DNA of 64,000 nt from Atriophallophorus winterbourni (Eukaryota > Platyhelminthes > Trematoda > Plagiorchiida > Microphallidae), in the NCBI GenBank assembly GCA_013407085.1, contig JACCGJ010014174.1, positions 1 through 64,000 on the forward strand, in the 5' to 3' direction. The notes beneath the pieces are model-generated. The model ran no database searches and had not been told where the DNA came from. It saw only the letters and a program-made list of their open reading frames with translations. The translations under genes were made by a program, and so were the position numbers. Shown piece after piece: positions 1 through 9,802 of the stretch (positions are counted from its first letter, which is position 1; each line of letters begins with the position of its first letter).

Positions 1-104
1 GCTTTGAGAAACGAATCCACCTCCCAGGATACCCGAGGCGTTGGTAGTTATGCCGGTTCAAGAAAGAGCTTAAATGGAACTTTTGTACTCCTTCTGCTCT
101 AAAT

Positions 105-142
105 ATAATTGTATTGTATTATTGTATTGTATTGTATTGACC
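105..142. repeat. (TATTG)n pentamer repeat
   Basis: About seven units of TATTG with one irregular unit. Pentamer runs like this sit at the 3' ends of LINEs in this window, so it may be the tail of a plus-strand element ending here (bases 1-105 show no recognisable coding). Bases 143-175 hold nothing I recognise. Confidence 0.7.
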
Positions 143-175
143 TTGCCGATTCAACTTGCGCGCCAAGTTATATAT

Positions 176-200
176 TTCAGTTCAGTTCAGTTCAGTTCAG
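176..200 (-). repeat. (TTCAG)5 3' tail of CR1-like copy 1
   Basis: Five perfect TTCAG units followed by TTTGCACAGG. The same tail plus flank recurs at 4573-4597, 4813-4831 and 9803-9821, which defines the 3' terminus of this family. Confidence 0.85.
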
Positions 201-415
201 TTTGCACAGGACGATATGTGGCAGTCGCCAATCGAGCGTCCAGATTTCTTCCGGTGGTATGCCAAAAAGAGCGCCCACCACTTCAAAACAAAATAGGTTC
301 ACAGATTTCTTCTGGTAGGATGGTTACCTGGAATGTAGAGCAAAAACTCCCCTCACCAAAGTGAGGAGACATTAATGCATTTCAAAGACCAGGTAAATAC
401 AATATCATTACTCAA

Positions 416-3231
416 TTAGGGGCAAAATGCAGGAAATAATGAGCTCCATACGGCATCAAGTCTATTCTTGAAACACATTACAGAGTTAGAGTTCACGACA
501 TCTTCAGGTAGGCAGTTCCAGTAGCTTACTACTCTTTCACTGAAGAAGTGCTTACGAGCATTAGACCTGACATGTTGTTTGGCCAGTTTCAGAGGGTGAC
601 CTCGAGTACCCACATTGGGTGCGAGAACATACATTTCACCTGGTTGAATAGTACTAAAACCGGCCATGATCTTGAAGGTTTCTATCAGATCCCCACGCAG
701 CCGCCTTCTTTTCAGTGAAAAGAGCCCTAGACTTAATAGTCTTTGCTCGTAAGATCTACCTGATTGCCCTTCGATCATGCGAGTAGCAAGGCGCTGAACA
801 CCCTCAAGCCTTGCAATATCTTTTTCAAGATAAGGTGACCAAGCTTGAATGCAGTACTCGAGATGAGGTCTAACGACAGCCTTGTATATCGGTATGAAAA
901 CCTCCGGGGACCTGCAGGATAAAACTGATCGAAGGCGAAACAGCGCGCTCCTAGCACGATGTGCAGCTGCTGCACATTGATCAGCCCATTTGAAGTCCGC
1001 AGAAATCTCTATACCTAAGTCGCGTACTCTCGGCACCCCAGTTATCACAAGTGTACCATCTGGGCCAGCTACCGCCAGCTTCTTGCCGACTTTCGACAAG
1101 AGATAGCTTTTTGAGAAGTTAACTGGTAGATCCCATATAACAGACCACTTGATAACCTTTTCAATATCATCAATAAAATCACTTTCGTCGGTGATCCAAT
1201 AAACTTGACATCATCCGCAAAAATGTAGCAGGGACACTTAAGCGCCGCTGCCAAGTCATCGATGAAGATAAGGAAAAGTAGCGGCCCGAGTACAGATCCC
1301 TGCGGAACTCCACTTGTAACCCTTACTTTCGGTGAGTACGTACTGCCCACCCTGACACGAAAGTACCTGTTGCTTAAGAAGCCTACTATCCAGTTCCTTA
1401 GAGGACCAGCGATACCCATATAGCCTAGTTTGGTAGCGAGCAGTCTATGGTTCACTGAGTCGAAAGCCTTGCAGAAGTCCAAGTAGAAAACCTCAACCTG
1501 TTGGCCCTTATCCAATTTTCTGGTGACCTCGTTTAGAAAGCCCAAGAGGTTTGTTAGGCACGACTTTCCTTTAAGGAAGCCATGTTGAGCAGAGTCCAGC
1601 AACTTAAACTCAACTAAGTGCCTGCAGATCCGATCTCTGATCAGCCTCTCTAAGATCTTACACAGAATGACAGTAAGGCTTACCGGTCTATAGTTACAGA
1701 CAGATGAACGACTGCCGCTTTTGTGTATCGGGATAACATCGGCTAGCTTCCAATCACTCGGAATAACTCCATGCACCAGCGATGCGTTAAAAAGACGACC
1801 CACGCTCTCAGCTAGTACGGGCGCCAAGTTTCTAATAAACTGAGGGTGAATACCGTCTGGGCCTGCAGACTTATGTGGGTTAGTTGCTGCAAGCTGAATT
1901 CTAATCTCCTCATTAGTGAAATATAGTACCTCGAGTGCAGCAATGCCATCCGATTTTACAGAGACTGGTGTGATAGGCGGGTCTATTTGGCGGTCAGTTC
2001 TCTGGACTGACTGAAAGTGTTTGAGAAACGCTAAAGCCTTTTCGACATCTGAAACTATATGGGGTCCGTTATCCTGTTGCAGGTTACCGATCCACTCGCG
2101 CGTTTTGCCTTTAGATTGGGCATAGCTATAGTAACGCTTTGGGCACTGCTTGATATTGCGTGCCAACCGTGTTTCAAATTCACGTTTCGCTGTGCGTTGC
2201 ATAGCTACAGCCTTATTCCTCACTGTCTTATACTGTATCCAGGACCGTTGTGTCTGTGAAGTCTTATAGCTTTTCCAGGCACGATCCCTGAATTTAATCA
2301 CCCGACGCATCGCAGGTGTGAACCACATTGGCTTGTTGCGCCGCTTGACAGGAACCAACGGAGCAAACTTATCTTGCAAGCTCGAGAGACAGCAATGGAG
2401 AAGCTGCCAATTAGCAGCCACATCTTCACCTGTGTATTGCGACAGGATCGTTTTAGCTTCTTCTGTTACAAGATCCCAATCTACACATTTGAAATCACGC
2501 CTCAGTTTAGGAGGAGGTTTGTCATACCTGAGTATTAGCTGAAAGCTTATCATAATATGATCACTCTTCCCTAGCGGAGGGAGGTATTCTACCTGTCGTA
2601 CCATTTCACCACTCGAAGAGACTACAAGATCCAGTAACGAAGGTAAGCAACCCTGTCGAAACCTTGTTGGCTCAATGACATGCTGGCTCATAGCATGCGT
2701 GTGAATCCATTCGGTAAAGTCTTCAGACAATTTATCGGTGGAACAGTGAGTCGACCATGATATGTGGGGTAAATTGAAATCACCCACTATAAGAACCTGG
2801 GACCCCTCGGAGCGCAATAAACTGAGATTTTCAAGCAGATTATTCAAATCCTGCAATTTAGCTTGAGGACTCATATAAACGCACGCTATTACCATTGATT
2901 GTTTATATGAGTGGATGACGCAGGAGCATAGTTGAACGTTGTGCGTGCTAAGCCGAACGCTCGATTCTGTAGTTCGAAAACCAAGCCCAAGAAAAATGGC
3001 AACCCCGCCACCATTTGTTTCACTAGGTCTATCGCATCTGACTACAGAATATCTGTTACTTATCATCTCAGGGATAGAATCAGTTTCTGATAGCCAGGTT
3101 TCCGACAGTGCTATTGCATGTGGCCGGAGCTCATGTGCCAGGATAGAAAGTTCGGACCACTTATTTCGGATACTACATGAATTTCCATATAGCACTGTGG
3201 CGACGGGACCCAGCAAAACATTTTGACTCAA
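416..3231 (-). pseudogene. CR1-like ORF2: APE endonuclease + reverse transcriptase, one frameshift
   Basis: ORF2 makes the endonuclease that nicks the target and the reverse transcriptase that copies the element RNA onto it. Residues counted from 3231: APE endonuclease about 12-230 with catalytic Glu44 (SETW), GDFN at 150-153 and SDH at 223-225; reverse transcriptase about 455-680 with GPDG, NYRPVSL, QHGF, DFCKAFDS, SGVPQGSVLGP and the catalytic FADD at 671-674. Near 1190, just after FADD, the frame shifts; the thumb and C-terminal part continue in the frame ending at 416 (RPHLEYC, RRRRLRGDLIE). Bridging this single lesion gives about 1,000 residues, usual for CR1 ORF2. There is no AUG ahead of the endonuclease domain: the frame opens upstream into ORF1, and the first codon after the ORF1 stop overlap is TTG. 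Frameshift expression from ORF1 is the likely mechanism. Confidence 0.85.
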
Positions 3232-4481
3232 TCCTGCTTGTTCCTCGGGCGTAGTACCCGAGGAGACAGCACGTTTTTTGGCGTGCTATTTTGGATGGAT
3301 GAATAAACCTCAACCTCTTGAAGTACCGTTGTATTCTGAAGGTTACTAACCATCAGCTGCGGAAATGCGGGGTAAGTACTATGAACGACGTTCAGGTCCA
3401 AAGAACCCTCCGTAGTTTCTGCATCTGATACTGCCATATCTTTTTCCGAAAGACATTGCAAGCTGCCACTCGGTATTTCATGCCAAAGATCACTTTTCTT
3501 TGTAGATCCGTTGTCGTCGGGCACAACAACGTGTTTACCTTTGGTGATTCTGTCCAGACTATTATAACCTGCTAGGAATTTATCACGATCGTTCTGTGAG
3601 ATAAATTCAACTAAGAGAGGCCTTGGATTTATGCCCGTCGCACCTTTGGTGCCCTTCCACACTCCTACACGATGAACGCGCCTTATCGCTGTGTCTGGAC
3701 GCATTTCAGCATTTCGGAGCAGATTTCTTATGCACGTCCGATCCAGTGATCTACGTGCTTTAGCCTCGCGTATGTAGGGTTCATCCTGATTTAGCACCAG
3801 GACATTACGAGATTTATCTCGAATCCCTAGACGCGCTGATTTAATCATTTCAATGTCCCTGGAGACTTTCTCGAGGCTAGAAACGACAGCAGCAAGTAGG
3901 TTTGAATGGGAGGAAGGAAGCCCCCTGGTATTCAAAATCTTTTTCGATTTAGCCTTACTTCGACCTTTACGGTGCTTCGAAGGCGATCCCTCTGCCGTGA
4001 TAGTATCAGCTACAGCTTGAGTCGACTCCCTATCCACTATATTGCTGTTTCGAGGCTTTTTGGAACGAGATTTTTTTCTCGTAATAACAATCGAATCAGC
4101 CTTCACTGACGGAATAGCTTCTTTGGTGCTATCGCGTGGCTTTTTAGGACGAGAAGATTTAGTCCCCGTAAGATTCGAATTGTTGGTCCTCGTTGTGCTC
4201 TCCCTCACAACTTCAGCATAAGATTTTTTACGGTTAGGCTGTTTTGGAGTGACAGGTTGCCCGGGAGAAGCGATTTTGGGTTTTTCTGAGAATGCCTTTT
4301 TCGCGGCCCATTGGCACTCGCTGCACATCCATTGAAGCCAACGATGCGCTACATACACCTTATAATGCTCGGGATGTATTCCCGAACATTTCGGATGAGC
4401 CCATCTCTTGCAAGTATGGCACTCAATACCCTTAGCTACCTTTCGGTGACATGAATTCTTCACGCAACTAGCATTAATCAT
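3228..4481 (-). CDS. CR1-like ORF1 protein: PHD finger and RNA-binding domain
   Basis: 417 residues, intact, ATG at 4481. The N terminus is a C4HC3 PHD-type finger: C6, C11, C21, C24, H29, C32, C53, C56. A Lys/Arg/Ser-rich basic linker spans about 70-190, and about 225-335 carries a domain shared with copy 2 (EPYIREAKARRSLDR, RRVHRVG, LLVEF), which looks like the nucleic-acid-binding part of LINE ORF1 proteins. The role would be to bind element RNA and form the RNP, inferred from known ORF1p function. The stop codon (3228-3230) lies 14 codons after an A-AAA-AAC slippery site. ORF2 is in the -1 frame, which is closed only 5' of that site. Confidence 0.85.
   Translation of the reverse strand: MINASCVKNSCHRKVAKGIECHTCKRWAHPKCSGIHPEHYKVYVAHRWLQWMCSECQWAAKKAFSEKPKIASPGQPVTPKQPNRKKSYAEVVRESTTRTNNSNLTGTKSSRPKKPRDSTKEAIPSVKADSIVITRKKSRSKKPRNSNIVDRESTQAVADTITAEGSPSKHRKGRSKAKSKKILNTRGLPSSHSNLLAAVVSSLEKVSRDIEMIKSARLGIRDKSRNVLVLNQDEPYIREAKARRSLDRTCIRNLLRNAEMRPDTAIRRVHRVGVWKGTKGATGINPRPLLVEFISQNDRDKFLAGYNSLDRITKGKHVVVPDDNGSTKKSDLWHEIPSGSLQCLSEKDMAVSDAETTEGSLDLNVVHSTYPAFPQLMVSNLQNTTVLQEVEVYSSIQNSTPKNVLSPRVLRPRNKQD
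3243..3279 (-). promoter_or_regulatory. Predicted -1 ribosomal frameshift signal, ORF1/ORF2 (copy 1)
   Basis: On the minus strand the canonical heptamer A-AAA-AAC (3273-3279) lies in the ORF1 frame (Pro-Lys-Asn). It is followed by a 9-nt spacer (3264-3272) and a perfect 7-bp hairpin, CCTCGGG / CCCGAGG, with a 7-nt loop (3243-3263). The -1 frame has a TAG at 3286-3288, just 5' of the heptamer, and is then open through the slip site into the endonuclease of ORF2. Heptamer, spacer length and stem are all conserved in copy 2 at 8256-8292. Confidence 0.75.
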
Positions 4482-4572
4482 TGTATAATCAATAATGGAA
4501 TAATGAGCCAGAAAATAATTTCAGAGAGCGTAATAGAGAGCACGTCAAATTTGAACGTACCGCCAAGATCGT

Positions 4573-4812
4573 TTTAGTTCAGTTCAGTTCAGTTCAGTTT
4601 GCACAGGACAGTAAGTGGCTAACAAGCCAATCGAGCGTCCAGAATTTCTTTCGGTGGAAATCTGCAGAGAATCACCCACCACTGCCACAACGTATATTCT
4701 TTTTGTCTATTTGAAATCTTCGTCGATCGCGAAGCCAAGAGATTATCCGGGCTGAATTTAGGAAGCACCGCGTTATAGACTATGCATATTATAAATCAAA
4801 TAAGAGATACAA
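4573..4812 (-). mobile_element. CR1-like 3'-end fragment
   Basis: Starts with the tail at 4573-4597 (TTTAG plus four TTCAG) and then the family 3' UTR (CAATCGAGCGTCCAGAATTT), closely matching 9822-10005. It is 5' truncated: about 4766-4812 is an unmatched AT-rich stretch before the next tail. It has no coding capacity. Confidence 0.75.
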
Positions 4813-5332
4813 TCAGTTCAGTTCAGTTCAGTTTGCCCAGGACAGTATGTGGCTAACGAGCCAATCGAGCGTCCAGAATTTCTTTCGGTGGAAAGCTGCA
4901 GAGAAGCAACCACCACTGCCAAAGCGTTTTTTCTTATTGTGATTTGTATATCCTCGACGATCGCGCCGCCAAGGGATAAGCCAATAGAGCGTCCAGAATT
5001 TCCTTCGTGGAAAGCGTCGAAGGAGCGCCCACCACTGCCAAAGTTGGTTCATTTTTCTCTGGTATACTCGTCGAATGCGAAGGTACGTCCGATATTTTCC
5101 AAGCCGTCCTTCGGTCCCAGAATTTGTAGCTGCGACTGAAAAAAACGGAAAAGGTTTCTCTTACCAAGCCGGTGAGAGGTTAGCTATGGAAAATTGGTTC
5201 GTACATTTAAACATGACATTCAAAACGAGGCATTATATAACAGGATTTTTTGGTTTTTAAATCGTGGTCAAGACCATATAATTTCAAAATGAACAAAAAA
5301 TGGAAAATTCTGACGAGAGACAACCTGTATAT

Positions 5333-8220
5333 TCACTGGAAAAAGTCTGGGAAAAGCCCAAGCCACAAGGCATCTAAACCCCTTTTGAATGCACCTATTA
5401 GTTCCTCAGGCAGCTTGTTGCAGAAGCTTACCACTCCTTCACTGAAAAAGTGTTGCCTGAGATTCAGACGGACGCCCAAGGCTATCTTGGAAGCGCTCGT
5501 GTGAAGAGGAAATCCGCAAGTGTGGACTTAACTGGAACGACATCAAACTGGCTGCTATGGACAGACCAAAGTGGAGACAAGTTGCCGAGGCCCTATGTTC
5601 CTCCAGGAACTCAAGGGATTATGTCGAGTAAGTCAAGTCAAGATTCAGACGGCTGTGGTTTTTCGCGAGCTTCAATGTATGTCCTCTAGTTGAGGTGTTG
5701 ATCGCTCGAGAAAACAGGATCTGACAGTCCTCGTCGCCTAAGCCTTTCAGGATTCTGAAACTTTCTATGAGGTCACCCCGTAGACGCCGACGCCGAAGGG
5801 AGAAGAGACATAAAGAAATTAGACGTTCTTCGTAGGGTTTCCCAAACATACCTTCAAATATTTTGCTAGCCAGTCGTTGGACACTTTCTATTAGTAATAT
5901 GTCCTCTTAAAAGAAGGGGCTCCAGGCTTGCATGCAGTATTCTAAATGCAGCCTAACAATCGCCGTATATAAAGGGATAAACACTTCCGGCGTTCTACAT
6001 GTCGGAACGGATTTAAGCCTAAAGAGTTCTCCTCTAGCTCGTTGTGCAGCGGTGGCACACTGCGCAGCCCATTTGAAGTCCGCTTTTACGACCATACATA
6101 AATCCGTAATCCTCTAAATAGATTAAAAGTCGATCCTACCGTTATTCGCAGTTACTGTAATTCTGTCGACTGCTGCAGACAACAGATGACATTTACTATA
6201 TTTCAGAGGAAGATCCCAATGCTGCGTCCATTTAATGACCTTTTCAATATCTCTCAACAAATCATCGTGATCACTTGATCATCAGCAAACATGTAGCAGG
6301 GACATGACAACTGCGATGCCAAATCATCGATGAAGATCAGAAAAAGTATTGGGCCTAATAATGAACCTTGTGGGACCCCACTGGTAACTGTTGCGAATTC
6401 AGAGGTAATATTGCCTACACGGACCTGGAAGGATCTATCACGAAGAAAACTGGTTATCCAGTCGTTGCGCTTACCAGATATGCCTTTGGCCGCGAGCTTC
6501 ATTCCTAGAAACATGTGACTAACCGAGTCGAACGCCTTACTAAAGTCTAAGTAAAAGACCTCTACCCGTCCACCTTCATCCAGTGTCTTAGAAACTCCAT
6601 CTAAAAAGCATGAAAGATTTGAGAGACACGACCTTCCTTCAAGAAAGCCATGTTGAACCGTGCTTAATGATGAATTGTGCACGAGGTGGCTGCACAATCG
6701 ATCCCTGATAAGTCTCTCCAAGGTTTTACGTAAACACTAGTCAAGCTTACCGGTCGAAAATTCTTAACTATTTTTGCGCAACCTCCCTTTGGAATGGGTA
6801 CGACAATGGCTTTCTTCCAGTCATCGGGTAGGATGCCTTTGCAGAACGATTCGTTATATAACTCACATAGAGGCTCTGCTAGTATCTTAGATATTTCCTT
6901 TACAATTTTAAGATGCACATCGTCAGGTCCGGCGGATTTATTTCCATCTAGATTCTTTAAGACACGTGCGACATCATCCGTGCAAAAAATACTTCGCCTA
7001 ATGAGGCACCCATTTCCGTATTATGAGTTGGGACTGGATGAATCGCATCCCCGCCATCCATTCTATGTACGCTTCGAAAATAATCCAGAAAAGCTGCTTC
7101 CTTTCCGGGGTCAGAATTGTCTTTCTGGCCATTGTCTAATATTACGGTACCTATGTGCTCCCTTGTCTTACCCTCGGACTGAACATAACTATAATACTCA
7201 TTAGGGTACTTTTTAGCAGATTTCGCCAGGTAAGTTTCGTAGCATCGCTTAAGCTTCTGTTGTAGCTTTACTGTGTTGCCCCTAGGCCTTAAAGCACGAC
7301 CGAATTCTATAGGTTGGTAAGGCTGTGTATCTCCGTCAGTGTCTGTCGCGCCTAGTAATGTTGTGTCGCACCGCAGGAGTCCACCAAGGTGGCTTGTTCT
7401 TCAGCCGTATAGGTCGAAAAGGACAGTAAAGGTCTTGAAGACTTAAAATAATGCGCTTAATAACCGACCATTTGCTTTCGATGTAATTGGTTTCAGAGAA
7501 CCAGTCACATCGTAAAGCGGAAAGCCGTACAGCATTCCAGTCAACTCGATTTAGATTACGCCTGTATTTGACTGATGACTTATTAAAACAGAGAATTGCC
7601 TGGAATAGTATGGTGATATGGTCACTTTTCCCCAAAAGTGAGTCGTAAGAGAGGTTTTGGACATCTTTAGGACCTTAAGACAAAAGTAGGTCAAGTGTAG
7701 ATGGTGAATGTCCATCTCTGTACCTAGTTTTCTCACTTACGTGCTGATGAAGCGCACTGGAGTGCATTCAATCGAGATATACCTGAGAAATTCTATCAGA
7801 GGTTTGTTGAGTGTCCTAGTCAATAACCGGTGAGTTGAAGTCACATATTAAATAGACTCATGGGGCAGTTTTGAGCAACCTGGTGAGAAGTTCCTCCTCA
7901 GAAGTGCCGGGTGCCCTGTATAAGCAGCCTAACGCAAAAGAGAGCTTACCGTCTGTGACGATTGTCGAGACCAGCTGGATGCCAAAGGTGGCCATTTTGA
8001 TGCCAGAGTCTTGGTATTTAATAGCATGTTGTAGTAGTATTATATCTCCCCCTCCGCGTCTACCATCTGGTCTATCTGATCTGATGGCTGTATATGTCGA
8101 AAGAAGATCAACTGGAATAATGTCTGCATCATGAAGCCTACATTTACTATTGGAGGCATTCTGCAATAATTCCAGCCATTTACTACGCACGCTGCAAGCA
8201 TTTGTGTATAGTATGCTCAC
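5333..8220 (-). pseudogene. CR1-like ORF2 remains (copy 2)
   Basis: Reading leftwards: endonuclease N terminus at 7858-8220 (YTNACSVRSKW), later endonuclease with GKSDH at 7336-7635, reverse transcriptase palm at 6664-6918 (FRPVSLTS) and 6254-6721 (QHGFLEGRSC, DFSKAFDS, TSGVPQGSLLGP, FADD), then the C-terminal part at 5619-6095 (RLHLEYCMQAWSPF, RRRRLRGDLIE), ending at a TGA at 5333-5335. Several frameshifts and stops interrupt it, so it cannot make active protein. The C-terminal segment is split by the insertion at 5472-5640. Confidence 0.8.
5472..5640 (+). mobile_element. 5'-truncated LINE tail inserted in CR1 copy 2, 12-bp target duplication
   Basis: The 169-bp insert is flanked by identical AGATTCAGACGG at 5460-5471 and 5641-5652. 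Plus-strand translation gives a LINE C-terminal tail (WNDIKLAAMDRPKWRQVAEAL) and a stop followed by GTCAAGTCA, which looks like a short pentamer tail. It resembles the end of RTE-type or similar ORF2 proteins; the clade is uncertain. Confidence 0.75.
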
Positions 8221-8255
8221 AGCATTTCGATGTACCCCGCCTAATTTCGGCCAAC

Positions 8256-8292
8256 CCTCGGGCGCAAAACCCGAGGTACTACCAAGTTTTTT
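8256..8292 (-). promoter_or_regulatory. Predicted -1 frameshift signal (copy 2)
   Basis: A-AAA-AAC at 8286-8292 is in the ORF1 frame (Pro-Lys-Asn), followed by a 9-nt spacer (8277-8285) and the same 7-bp stem CCTCGGG / CCCGAGG (8256-8276). Loop and spacer bases differ from copy 1, while stem, spacer length and heptamer are unchanged. The -1 frame is open from the slip site into the endonuclease start (YTNACSV). Confidence 0.7.
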
Positions 8293-9038
8293 GGTATATC
8301 CAAATTAGTGCTGTGTGGAGAATCTACGCCGCTGGAAGGTTGTGGCGTGGAGGTTCTTAATGCAGAAGCGTAGAGCACGTACGAAACAAGGCTTTCGTTT
8401 GCTGCATCACAACTTAGCAAAGATTCGTCCCTTATATTTTCTACCAGCACTTGAGCGTTCTTGATTGAAATATCCGCTGTTGCGTAGTTATTCCATGGGC
8501 GCTCATCTGGGTTGTTCTTCGGTTTTGCTACTTTGCAGCCCGAACACTGGAACGCAAAATAATTTGCTGAAACTGGGCGGCTATCTGGCACCAATCTATA
8601 CAAAACATTTGTATTGGTATGTATTCGGTCGCCTTTAGAGAGAAACAGGTCTCTGTCTCTCTGGTTTCTGAATTCCACCAAGATTGTCCTTGCTTGGTTT
8701 CCTTCCTTATACAGACCGATTCTGTGTACCCGAACTATCTGTAGATTGGCCTTAAGGTCTGCCAGACGCAATAAATTTTGTACGCATTTGCGATCTAAAC
8801 TGCGTCGTGCTTTAGCCTCCTGTATAAAAGGCTCTTGCTCGTTAGGGATCAGAATGTTTCTGGTTCGAGTTTTCAAACTTTTGTCGGGAAAAGTGCCTTT
8901 TTCTGCTACGCTGCGGATTGAAGCCAATTGCGAGTTAATCGTCACTAAATTACCGAGACGCGGCTCGGTTTTCTTCCTTGTTGGGGAGCGCGGTAACTTT
9001 TGAGCTGGCTGGCTCTTTTTCTTACGCCGACTAACAAA

Positions 9039-9069
9039 TATTTATTTATTCATTTATTTATTTATTTAT
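9039..9069. repeat. (TTTA)n microsatellite
   Basis: About seven TTTA units with one TTCA variant, inside the ORF1 remains of CR1 copy 2. Confidence 0.85.
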
Positions 9070-9439
9070 GCTGCAACTTGCGCGTAAGATCTTTGTGTTG
9101 GTTCCTGCAATGTTTCGAGTAATTAGGAAACTTGTTTACGATAAGCCTTCCGTGCAACTTCTTTGCATTCCATGCAGACCCATTCAAACAATATATGGGC
9201 TGCATATAAGATGTAATGGTCTTTTGGTATACTAGAGCACTCTTGCTGCGCCCAGCGTCTGCATGTACAACACTCAATACCTTGGCTACTTGCTTACCAC
9301 AACCAGCCTTTAGGCATGGAAACGTAATGTGAGCCATAATGAGGATATATGAAATAGATATTTATATCTTAGTAGTGCAGGTACTGAGTCACTTTTAAAA
9401 AGGGAGGTAATGGGAAAAGACGTTTATTTTCCCTAAAAA

Positions 9440-9733
9440 CTCAATATCTTTGAAGATATTACGACGGTAGAGATGGTTCGGTCATGTCTGCAGGATGGAT
9501 CCCAGTTCGCATACGAAGGTAGCCATTCACTGGCGTCCGCAAGGTAAACGAAAAAGGGGACGGCCCAAGGAAACTTGGCGCAGAACGTTGGAACGCGAAC
9601 TACATGCACAAGGATTCACGGTGCAGACGGCAACGGAAGCAGCGGCAGACCGGAACCACTGGCGTGAAGTTGTCTTCGCTTCATGTGCCACCCGGCACGG
9701 AGAGGACTGAGTGAGTGAGTGAGTGAGTGAGTG
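9440..9733 (+). mobile_element. RTE-like non-LTR retrotransposon 3' fragment
   Basis: Plus-strand translation gives the ORF2 C terminus of an RTE-type element: RWFGHVCRM, then GKRKRGRPKETWRR, then ADRNHWREVVFASCA, with the stop at 9708-9710. An in-frame TAG lies just before RWFGHV. The stop is followed directly by a (TGAG)n run (9708-9733), a typical simple-repeat tail. The element is 5' truncated. Confidence 0.8.
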
Positions 9734-9802
9734 GGTGCAGGTATTATAGATTGCAATTTCACAGAATCGGCAAAATTTCGTAATATTTAATCTTCTTCTG
9801 AA

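Larger units (their letters stand above)
176..4572 (-). mobile_element. Near-complete CR1-like non-LTR retrotransposon (copy 1)
   Basis: Read on the minus strand it has a 5' leader (4482-4572), ORF1, ORF2, a 3' UTR (201-415) and a 3' tail of five TTCAG units (CTGAA on the sense strand) at 176-200. Domain order PHD/ORF1, APE endonuclease and reverse transcriptase, with a short pentamer tail, fits the CR1 group of the Jockey superfamily. The only clear lesion is one frameshift in ORF2 near 1190, so this copy is young. Its 5' end directly abuts the pentamer tail of another copy at 4573. Confidence 0.85.
8241..9337 (-). pseudogene. CR1-like ORF1 remains (copy 2)
   Basis: The distal part (8241-8945) is open and matches the copy 1 nucleic-acid-binding domain (REAKARRSLDR-type motif, VHRIG, ILVEF) and the C-terminal VLRPR that encodes the frameshift hairpin. 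The N-terminal part (9062-9337) starts at an ATG and keeps the first zinc-ligand region (CLKAGCGKQVAK) but is then out of frame with the rest of the PHD finger. A (TTTA)n run at 9039-9069 has expanded between the two parts. Confidence 0.75.
4813..9430 (-). mobile_element. Decayed full-length CR1-like element (copy 2)
   Basis: Same architecture as copy 1: 3' tail (4813-4831), 3' UTR, ORF2 remains (5333-8220), frameshift signal (8256-8292) and ORF1 remains (8241-9337). The 3' UTR contains a diverged tandem duplication: the unit at about 4857-4975 recurs at 4979-5084 without its own pentamer tail. ORF2 is broken by many stops and shifts and by a 169-bp foreign insertion, so this copy is older than copy 1. 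The 5' boundary is approximate. Confidence 0.8.

Noticed and set aside
3228..3231. Stop-start re-initiation (TTG overlapping TGA) as the way ORF2 is translated
   Set aside because: Possible, but the start would be a TTG in copy 1, and in copy 2 the first usable codon lies about 20 nt past the ORF1 stop; the conserved frameshift signal explains both copies better.
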